A stretch of 64,000 nucleotides of DNA, taken from the NCBI RefSeq assembly GCF_004214935.1, contig NZ_SFCC01000006.1, forward strand, positions 186,001 to 250,000, in the 5' to 3' direction. The notes below the pieces were generated by a model, which worked only from the letters and a program-made list of their open reading frames with translations, was not told the DNA's origin and made no database searches. Source of the stretch: Amycolatopsis suaedae. GTDB lineage: Bacteria > Actinomycetota > Actinomycetes > Mycobacteriales > Pseudonocardiaceae. Every line of letters begins with the position of its first letter. Within the stretch, counting starts at the first letter, position 1. This document shows positions 57,498 through 64,000 of the stretch, piece by piece. The position numbers and the translations under genes are program-made.

Positions 57498-58570
57498 GAG
57501 ACGAGTTCGCCGAACCGCTGGGTTACCTCGACTTCGGCCGCTTCGGGCCGCTGTCACGAACGGTCCACCGGGTCCGCCACGAAGCGGGCGAACGGGCCGT
57601 TGCCGCACCCGACGGGTTCGTCGACGCCGTGATGCGGGACGAGGAACAGGCACTCGCCGTCGCCGCCCGGCTGACCGGGTTTCCCGTCGACGCCGTCGTC
57701 ACGCAGCCCAACACCAGCACCGGCCTGCTGCATGCCGCGTTCGGGCTGCCTCCGGGTGACGTGCTGGTCTCCACCGGCGAGTTCCCGGCCAACCTGCACC
57801 CGTGGCAGCGGGCAGCCGACGCCGGGCGGGTGCGGGTCCGCCCGCTGCATCCCGCCGACGGCCGGGTCACCCCCGAGCTGGTCCGCGCCGCGCTGGACGA
57901 CCGGGTCGTGGCACTCGCCGTCAGCGCCGTCGACTCCCGCACCGGCTACCGCGCCGACCTGCCCGGCCTGCGGGACGTGCTGGGCGACCGGCTGCTGATC
58001 GTCGACGCCATCCAGGGCTTCGGCGTCACCGACGAGGACTGGACGGTGGCCGACGTCGTGGCCACCGGCGGGCAGAAGTGGCTGCGCAGTGGCTGGGGGA
58101 CCGGCTTCCTGGCCTGCTCGCCCAGGGCGCTGGACCGGCTGAACCCGACGCTGAGCGGCTGGGCGGGCTCGGCCGACCCCGCCGCGTTCGACCGGGTGGC
58201 GCCGGCCGCCGCGGGCGCCGCACGGTTCGCCCTCACCCGGCTCGACCCGATCGCGGGCGCGGGGTTCGCGGCCGGGCTGCGGCTCGTCGAGTCGATCGGG
58301 GTCGCCCGCATCGAGGCCGTCGTCGCCGAGCGGGTCGGCGAGCTGGTCCAGGTGGTCCGCTCGGCAGGCGGGCTGGCGGCGCCGCGGCGTTCCGGGATCC
58401 TGCCGGTCTCGGTGCCCGGTGTGCCCGGCCCGGCGCTGGCGGCCGCGCTGGCCGGCCACGGCGTCACCGCGACCACCCGGCCGGGGCACGTCAGACTGTC
58501 GGTGCACGCGTCTACCCTGAGTGAGGTGGCCGACCTGGTTCACGCGGGCGTCAAGGCCGCGAGGGCGTAG
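57494..58570 (+). CDS. class V aminotransferase-fold PLP enzyme
   Basis: 358 residues from a GTG overlapping the TetR stop. Fold-type I PLP enzyme related to cysteine desulfurases and isopenicillin-N epimerases. Substrate/cofactor segments: [41 protein letters not shown] (cofactor Asp) and the Schiff-base Lys in [16 protein letters not shown] near residue 195. No mobile-loop Cys is seen, so a desulfurase is unlikely. Its substrate is not predictable; the TetR overlap suggests an inducible catabolic step. Confidence 0.9.
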   Translation: MRDEFAEPLGYLDFGRFGPLSRTVHRVRHEAGERAVAAPDGFVDAVMRDEEQALAVAARLTGFPVDAVVTQPNTSTGLLHAAFGLPPGDVLVSTGEFPANLHPWQRAADAGRVRVRPLHPADGRVTPELVRAALDDRVVALAVSAVDSRTGYRADLPGLRDVLGDRLLIVDAIQGFGVTDEDWTVADVVATGGQKWLRSGWGTGFLACSPRALDRLNPTLSGWAGSADPAAFDRVAPAAAGAARFALTRLDPIAGAGFAAGLRLVESIGVARIEAVVAERVGELVQVVRSAGGLAAPRRSGILPVSVPGVPGPALAAALAGHGVTATTRPGHVRLSVHASTLSEVADLVHAGVKAARA

Positions 58571-58646
58571 GCTTGGCCGTGCCGACCCCACCCGTGGTCC
58601 GACCGGTGTGGGGCACATCATCGTGTCTTCGACCAAGGGATCTTCG

Positions 58647-61600
58647 GTGAGCCACGCCTCCTTGTCGCCTCTGCTGACCTCCGTCCTGCGCGAGCCCTCC
58701 CTGCGGGCCGTGCTCGACCGCGCGGGCGCGCCGAGGCTCGAACTGCAGGGCCCGACCGCCGCCCGCCAGCTGGTGGCCGCCGCGCTGGCCCACGCGGGCA
58801 GGCCGGTGCTGGCCGTCACGGCCACCGGCAGGGAGGCCGACGAGCTGACCCTCACGCTGTCCTCGCTGCTCGGGCCGGACGCCGTCGCCGACTTCCCGTC
58901 CTGGGAGACGCTGCCGCACGAACGGCTGTCGCCGCGGGCCGACACCGTGGGCCGCAGGCTCGCCGTGCTGCACCGGCTGGCCGGGCCGGACCACGGCGGC
59001 CTGCGGGTCGTCGTGGCGACGGTGCGCAGCCTGATCCAGCCGATGGCCCCCGGGCTCAGCACGTTGGCCCCGGTCGAGCTGCGGGTCGGCGAGGAGCAGG
59101 ACTTCGACGGTGTGCTGACCCGGCTGGTCGAGCTGGCCTACGGCCGCGTCGACATGGTGGAGAAGCGGGGCGAGTTCGCCGTGCGTGGCGGCATCCTCGA
59201 CGTCTTCCCGCCCACCGCCGAGCACCCGTACCGGGTGGAGTTCTGGGGCGACGAGGTCAGCGAGATCCGCGCGTTCGCCGTGTCCGACCAGCGGTCGATT
59301 CCCGGCGAGATCGCCGAGGTGGTCGCGCCGCCGTGCCGGGAACTACTGCTCACCGACGACGTCAAGGCACGGGCGGCCGACCTGGCCACCGAGCACGAGG
59401 CCGACGCCCAGCTCGCCGAGATGCTGACCAAGCTCTCCGGCGGCGTCCCGGTCGAGGGCATGGAGGCGCTCATCCCGGTGCTCTGCGCCGGTGAGCTGGA
59501 GATGCTCACCGACGCCATGCCGAAGGGCACCCACGTGCTGCTGGCCGACCCGGAGAAGATCCGGGCCCGCGCGGCCGACCTGGTGCGTACCGGGCAGGAG
59601 TTCCTGGAGGCGTCCTGGATGGCCGCGGCCGGTGGCGGCCAGGCGCCCATCGACCTCGGCGCGTCGGCCTACCGAGACCTCGCCGAGGTCGCCACGCACG
59701 CCGGCGACACCGGACGTCCCTGGTGGACGCTGTCGCAGCTGACCACCGACGCCGAGGACGTGCTGCCGATCGGCGTCGAACCGGCTCCCGCCTACCGCGG
59801 CGAGCTGGAGCGGGCCATGACCGACCTGCGTGCGCACCTGGCGACCGGTGGCGCGGCGGTACTGGTGGTCGCCGGGCACGGCACCGCGGCGCGGGCCGTC
59901 GAGCAGCTGAGTGCCGCCGACGTCCCGGCGACGCTCGCGGAGAACGGGCTCGCCGAACCGCCGGCGGCCGGTGTGGTCACGGTGACCTGCGGTGGTCTCG
60001 CCGACGGGTTCGTCGCGCCGGAGCTGGGACTGGTGGTGCTCAGCGAGTCCGACCTGACCGGCCGGGGCGCGGCCGCCGGACAGTCCACACGCGACCTGAA
60101 CACCAAGATGCCCTCGCGGCGGCGCAACGCCGTCGACCCGCTGGCCCTGCGGGCCGGTGACTACGTCGTGCACGACCAGCACGGCATCGGCCGGTTCGTC
60201 GAGATGGTGCAGCGCACGGTCGCCGGTGCCACCAGGGAGTACCTGCTGCTGGAGTACGCCTCGTCCAAGCGCGGCCAGCCGGGCGACCGGCTGTTCGTGC
60301 CGACCGACCAGCTCGACGAGGTCTCCCGCTACGTCGGCGGTGAGCTGCCCACGCTGAACAAGCTCGGCGGCTCGGACTGGAAGAACACCAAGGCCAAGGC
60401 ACGCAAGGCGGTCAAGGAGATCGCGGCCGAGCTGGTCCAGCTCTACGCCGCGCGGCAGGCCGCACCCGGTCACGCGTTCGGCCCGGACACGCCGTGGCAG
60501 CGCGAGCTGGAGGACGCGTTCCCGTTCACCGAGACCAACGACCAGCTCGCCGCCATCGACGAGGTCAAGTCGGACATGCGGCGGGGCGTCCCGATGGACA
60601 GGGTGATCTGCGGCGACGTGGGCTACGGCAAGACCGAGATCGCGGTGCGGGCGGCGTTCAAGGCCGTGCAGGACGGCAAGCAAGTCGCCGTTCTCGTGCC
60701 GACGACCCTGCTGGCCCAGCAGCACCTGAGCACGTTCACCGGGCGGATGCAGGCGTTCCCGGTCACCATCAAGGGCCTGTCCCGGTTCACCGCGAAGTCC
60801 GAAGTGGACGGTGTGCTGGAGGGGCTGGCCTCCGGTGAGGTGGACATCGTCATCGGCACGCACCGCCTGCTGCAGACCGGGATCCGCTACAAGGACCTCG
60901 GACTGGTGATCGTCGACGAGGAGCAGCGCTTCGGTGTCGAGCACAAGGAGCACATCAAGGCGCTGCGCACGCACGTCGACGTGCTGACCATGTCGGCGAC
61001 GCCGATCCCGCGCACGCTGGAGATGTCGCTGGCCGGCATCAGGGAGATGTCGACCATCCTGACCCCGCCGGAGGACCGGCACCCGATCCTGACCTACGTC
61101 GGCGCCTACGACGACAAGCAGGTCGGCGCCGCCATCCGCCGTGAGCTGCTGCGGGACGGCCAGGTGTTCTACGTCCACAACCGGGTGTCGTCCATCGAGA
61201 AGGCGGCCCGGCGCATCCGTGAGCTGGTGCCGGAGGCGCGGGTGGTCACCGCGCACGGGCAGATGAACGAGGACAAGCTGGAGAAGATCATCCAGGGCTT
61301 CTGGGAACGCGAGTACGACGTGCTGGTGTGCACGACGATCGTCGAGACCGGACTGGACATCTCCAACGCCAACACGCTGATCGTCGAGCGCGGTGACCTG
61401 CTCGGGCTGGCCCAGCTGCACCAGTTGCGGGGCCGGGTCGGCCGTGGCCGCGAGCGTGGCTACGCCTACTTCCTGTACCCCGCCGAGGCGCCGCTGACCG
61501 AGACCGCGCACGACCGGCTGGCGACCATCGCGCAGAACACCGAGCTGGGCGCGGGCATGGCCGTCGCGATGAAGGACCTGGAGATCCGCGGTGCCGGCAA

Positions 61601-62213
61601 CATCCTGGGCGCCGAGCAGTCCGGGCACATCGCCGGTGTCGGCTTCGACCTGTACGTGCGGCTGGTCGGCGAGGCCGTCGACGTCTTCCGCAGGTCGGCG
61701 GGCGCGGGCGGTGTCGAGGAGGACGAGACGCCCACCGAGGTGCGGGTGGATCTCCCGGTCGACGCGCACATTCCGCACGACTACGTGTCCGGCGAACGGC
61801 TGCGGCTGGAGGCCTACCGCAAGATCGCCGCGGCGCGGGACAACGACGAGCTGGCCGGGGTCCGCGACGAGCTGGTCGACCGGTACGGCCAGCCGCCCGC
61901 GCCGGTGGAGCGGCTGCTCGCCGTCGCGCGGTTCCGGCACGCCTGCCGGGAGGCCGGGGTGACCGAGGTGTCCACGCAGGGCAACTCGATCCGGTTCGCC
62001 CCGCTGCAGCTGGCCGACTCGCAGCTGGTGCGGCTGAAGCGGTTGTACCCCAAGGCGTTGTACAAGGCGGTCACGCACACGGTCTCGGTGCCGCGGCCGA
62101 CCGAGGGCGGCGCGGGCGGGCGGATCGGCGCGCCGCAGCTCCGGGACGACGCGCTGCTGGACTGGTGCACGTCGCTGCTGCGTTCGCTGACCAAGCAGCC
62201 CGCTGCCGTTTGA
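58647..62213 (+). CDS. mfd: transcription-repair coupling factor
   Basis: Releases stalled RNA polymerase from lesions and recruits UvrA; 1188 residues from GTG 58647 (AAGGGA 6 nt before), close to the family length. The N-terminal UvrB-like modules 1-2 include [27 protein letters not shown] residues; the RNA polymerase-interacting domain starts at [13 protein letters not shown] near 505; translocase motifs are [16 protein letters not shown] (Walker A near 655), DEEQRFG (DEEQ box), [10 protein letters not shown] and the second lobe [16 protein letters not shown]; the C-terminal TRCF domain runs from about 1035. Position after TetR matches Rv1020. Confidence 0.97.
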   Translation: MSHASLSPLLTSVLREPSLRAVLDRAGAPRLELQGPTAARQLVAAALAHAGRPVLAVTATGREADELTLTLSSLLGPDAVADFPSWETLPHERLSPRADTVGRRLAVLHRLAGPDHGGLRVVVATVRSLIQPMAPGLSTLAPVELRVGEEQDFDGVLTRLVELAYGRVDMVEKRGEFAVRGGILDVFPPTAEHPYRVEFWGDEVSEIRAFAVSDQRSIPGEIAEVVAPPCRELLLTDDVKARAADLATEHEADAQLAEMLTKLSGGVPVEGMEALIPVLCAGELEMLTDAMPKGTHVLLADPEKIRARAADLVRTGQEFLEASWMAAAGGGQAPIDLGASAYRDLAEVATHAGDTGRPWWTLSQLTTDAEDVLPIGVEPAPAYRGELERAMTDLRAHLATGGAAVLVVAGHGTAARAVEQLSAADVPATLAENGLAEPPAAGVVTVTCGGLADGFVAPELGLVVLSESDLTGRGAAAGQSTRDLNTKMPSRRRNAVDPLALRAGDYVVHDQHGIGRFVEMVQRTVAGATREYLLLEYASSKRGQPGDRLFVPTDQLDEVSRYVGGELPTLNKLGGSDWKNTKAKARKAVKEIAAELVQLYAARQAAPGHAFGPDTPWQRELEDAFPFTETNDQLAAIDEVKSDMRRGVPMDRVICGDVGYGKTEIAVRAAFKAVQDGKQVAVLVPTTLLAQQHLSTFTGRMQAFPVTIKGLSRFTAKSEVDGVLEGLASGEVDIVIGTHRLLQTGIRYKDLGLVIVDEEQRFGVEHKEHIKALRTHVDVLTMSATPIPRTLEMSLAGIREMSTILTPPEDRHPILTYVGAYDDKQVGAAIRRELLRDGQVFYVHNRVSSIEKAARRIRELVPEARVVTAHGQMNEDKLEKIIQGFWEREYDVLVCTTIVETGLDISNANTLIVERGDLLGLAQLHQLRGRVGRGRERGYAYFLYPAEAPLTETAHDRLATIAQNTELGAGMAVAMKDLEIRGAGNILGAEQSGHIAGVGFDLYVRLVGEAVDVFRRSAGAGGVEEDETPTEVRVDLPVDAHIPHDYVSGERLRLEAYRKIAAARDNDELAGVRDELVDRYGQPPAPVERLLAVARFRHACREAGVTEVSTQGNSIRFAPLQLADSQLVRLKRLYPKALYKAVTHTVSVPRPTEGGAGGRIGAPQLRDDALLDWCTSLLRSLTKQPAAV

Positions 62214-62244
62214 CCGTGCCGTCCGCTGTGAGAGGGTATGCGCT

Positions 62245-63207
62245 GTGATGCGGATCATGGGGCGTTCCAAGGTGCTGTTGGCCGTTCTGGCGACCTCGAC
62301 ACTGCTGCTGGTCGGCTGTGGTTCCGGGCCGAGCCAGGTGACGTCGGCCGCGATCGTCGGCGACCGGTCGGTCCCGCTGGCCGAGGTGCAGCAGGAGATC
62401 CAGTGGCTCATCGACCACTCGCCGGAAGCCAAAGAGGCCAAGCAACAACGCAAGCTGGACCTGACCGCCCGTGAGGTGGTGGCCAACCGGATCAAGCACG
62501 AGCTGATGGCCGTGGCGGCGCAGCGGATGGGTTTGCGTGCCGATCCCGCGCAGGTCGACGCCCAGATCGAGCGGTTCGGTGGCGTGGACGCCGTCGCCAC
62601 GCAGATCCCGACCGAGCCCTCACGGGTCCGCGAGTTCTTCACCGACCGCGTGCTCGCCGAGCAGGTCGGCGCGCAGGCGGTGGGCAACCTCGCCGTCACC
62701 GCGGTCAGCACCGTGATCACCGCCGAGGCACCCGGGTCGACGGCGAAGGACAAGGCCATCGAGCTGGGCAGGAAGGTCGCCGCCGACCCCGCCAGGGCGG
62801 CGCAGCTGATCGCCGAGTCCGGCAACGAGCCCGCCAACCGCACGTGGACCCTCCCGCAGACGTTCGGCGAGGAAGCCAATGCGGAACTGGTCATCAGCCC
62901 GCTGTTCGGGGCGAAGCCGGGAACGGTGCTGGTCATCCAGCCCAGCTCCCAGGCAGCGGGCTGGATGGTCGCGCTGGTGACCGACCGGCGCACCGCGCCG
63001 CTGCCCGACGCCGGGCAGGGCGTGCCGTCCCAGGCACTGTCGTTCATCGGCTGGCGTCAGCTGCAGCCGCTCGCCGAGGAACTCGGCATCCGGGTCAACC
63101 CGCGTTACGGCGTCTGGGACGAGGCCGGGATGAAGCTCGCGCCGAACACCGACGAGCTGACGGGCTTCCAGTTCCCCGCCAGGGACGTGCGACCATCGAA
63201 GCCATGA
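62245..63207 (+). CDS. SurA-N-like periplasmic lipoprotein (PPIase/foldase-related)
   Basis: 320 residues. The GTG at 62245 has AGAGGG 8 nt before; ATGs at 62248 and 62257 are alternatives. Signal with lipobox LLLVG-Cys near residue 25. The remainder is helical and matches SurA N-terminal chaperone domains, e.g. GDRSVPLAEVQQEIQWLI and LTAREVVANRIKHELMAVAAQRMGL. No parvulin catalytic residues are seen; the C-terminus (about 210-320) is short and beta-rich. Probably a secretion chaperone or foldase of exported proteins. It overlaps mazG by 4 nt, so the three genes mfd-surA-like-mazG are compact. Confidence 0.85.
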   Translation: MMRIMGRSKVLLAVLATSTLLLVGCGSGPSQVTSAAIVGDRSVPLAEVQQEIQWLIDHSPEAKEAKQQRKLDLTAREVVANRIKHELMAVAAQRMGLRADPAQVDAQIERFGGVDAVATQIPTEPSRVREFFTDRVLAEQVGAQAVGNLAVTAVSTVITAEAPGSTAKDKAIELGRKVAADPARAAQLIAESGNEPANRTWTLPQTFGEEANAELVISPLFGAKPGTVLVIQPSSQAAGWMVALVTDRRTAPLPDAGQGVPSQALSFIGWRQLQPLAEELGIRVNPRYGVWDEAGMKLAPNTDELTGFQFPARDVRPSKP

Positions 63208-64000
63208 GTGTCGTGGTCGTCGTACCGCCGGAACTGCCCGCGGTGCTGCCGGCCGCTGCGTGGCCCGCGCTGCGGGACGCCGATGCCGTCTTCGCGGCAG
63301 GTGACCTGCCCGAGGTGACCAGGGTGGCGCTGGACGCCAAGCCCGCGCCGTCCCCGGAGGAACTGGCGGGGCTGTCCCGCGTGGTGCTGGTGGCGTCCAG
63401 CCGTACCGACCCCGGTGCGGCTGCGTTGCTCGCCGCGGGTGCCGCGGTGGTCGAGACGCCCGTTCCGCCGCTGGTGGAGGCCACGGCCGTGATGGACCGG
63501 CTGCGTTCGCCGGGGGGCTGCCCGTGGGACGCGGTGCAGACGCACGACTCGCTGCGGCAGTATCTGGTCGAGGAGACCTACGAACTGCTGGACGCCATCG
63601 AGGAGGGCGACCGGGCGGCGTTGCGGGAGGAACTCGGCGACGTCCTGCTGCAGGTGCTGTTCCACGCCCGGGTCGCGGCCGAGCACGAGACCGACCCGTT
63701 CGACGTCGACGTCGTGGCCGGTGAGCTGGTGGCGAAGCTGGTCGGCAGGCACCCGCATGTGTTCGCCGACGCCGATCGGGTCGCGACGGCGACGCTGCAG
63801 GAGGAGAACTGGGAGCGGCTCAAGCAGGCCGAGAAGCGCCGCGAGTCCATTGTGGACGGTGTGGCGCTCGGGCAGCCCGCAGTGGCACTGGCGGGCAAGC
63901 TCGGCCAGCGCAGTGGCCGCGCGGGTGTGCCGCTGGATCTGTTCCCCGCCGGGGAGGACGAGGGCTCCCGGCTGTTCCGGATCGCCGCGACGGCCCGCCG
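63204..64000 (+). CDS. mazG: nucleoside triphosphate pyrophosphohydrolase MazG, 3' end beyond window
   Basis: Hydrolyses non-canonical NTPs to NMPs and PPi; 265 residues are visible. N-terminal part (about 1-90) is an actinobacterial addition of unknown role. The MazG domain then shows VMDRLRSPGGCPWDAVQTHDSLRQYLVEETYELLDAIE, with the metal-binding EExxE, EELGDVLLQVLFHA and VGRHPHVFAD. The start ATG overlaps the stop of the lipoprotein gene (ATGA). A TCCATTGTGGA palindrome at 63846 encodes Ser-Ile-Val-Asp. Truncated by the window end. Confidence 0.95.
   Translation, partial: MSVVVVVPPELPAVLPAAAWPALRDADAVFAAGDLPEVTRVALDAKPAPSPEELAGLSRVVLVASSRTDPGAAALLAAGAAVVETPVPPLVEATAVMDRLRSPGGCPWDAVQTHDSLRQYLVEETYELLDAIEEGDRAALREELGDVLLQVLFHARVAAEHETDPFDVDVVAGELVAKLVGRHPHVFADADRVATATLQEENWERLKQAEKRRESIVDGVALGQPAVALAGKLGQRSGRAGVPLDLFPAGEDEGSRLFRIAATAR

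Noticed and set aside
59343-63047. 1234-codon open frame on the minus strand antisense to mfd
   Set aside because: It covers mfd exactly in the codon-phase-mirrored frame, has low-complexity Arg/Gly/Val composition and no motif; open antisense frames are expected at about 70 % G+C.

Overview
High-GC (roughly 70 %) actinobacterial chromosome segment. It is most consistent with the Pseudonocardiaceae and, from the repeat families and gene content, probably an Amycolatopsis-like genus; the genus is an inference. The second half keeps the order long known from Mycobacterium tuberculosis (metG-tatD-rpfB-ksgA-ispE-acyl-AMP ligase, then pth and rplY, prs and glmU, a TetR gene, mfd and mazG) with extra genes interleaved. 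No prophage, insertion sequence, CRISPR array, origin or biosynthetic cluster was seen.

Layout. 0-9 kb: start of a secreted alpha-L-fucosidase (cut by the window edge), an SGNH hydrolase, a GAF regulator divergent from an aldehyde dehydrogenase/DUF779 pair, a secreted GH20 hexosaminidase with a DasR-like site, and a membrane-anchored Ser/Thr kinase. 9-20 kb: protein O-mannosyltransferase, a lipoprotein, rsmI, a secreted serine hydrolase, and a complete five-gene oligopeptide ABC importer. 20-29.6 kb: TetR/quinone oxidoreductase pair, pabB, two tandem translation-factor-type ABC-F genes behind a short leader ORF, a GH25 lysozyme, and a PadR-drrA-drrB efflux module with a clear operator. 29.7-42 kb: metG, tatD, rpfB with a possible attenuator, ksgA, then a SAM riboswitch plus Cys-containing leader ORF upstream of a degenerate MetN-like ATPase, TetR, ispE, ASCH protein, ABC-F and an acyl-AMP ligase. 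42-50.9 kb, mostly minus strand: two overlapping DivIVA-repeat genes, pth, rplY, a lipoprotein, an LLM oxidoreductase, prs, glmU, a GGDEF protein and tRNA-Gln. 51-58.6 kb is accessory: desaturase, three TetR regulators, SDR, alpha/beta hydrolase, PQQ-type sugar dehydrogenase, class V aminotransferase, with several repeat-filled gaps. 58.6-64 kb: mfd, a SurA-like lipoprotein and the start of mazG.

Most notable signals: (i) the SAM riboswitch / leader peptide / degenerate ATPase block at 35.0-36.3 kb, inserted between ksgA and ispE; (ii) a 16-bp palindrome of form GTCTBGNNNNCVAGAC found 11 times between 10.7 and 34.8 kb, always inside genes and in all three codon phases; (iii) a second in-gene palindrome, TCCAYTGTGGA; (iv) families of intergenic hairpin repeats; (v) several well-formed operators beside their likely regulators. 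All counts were made by eye and should be recomputed.
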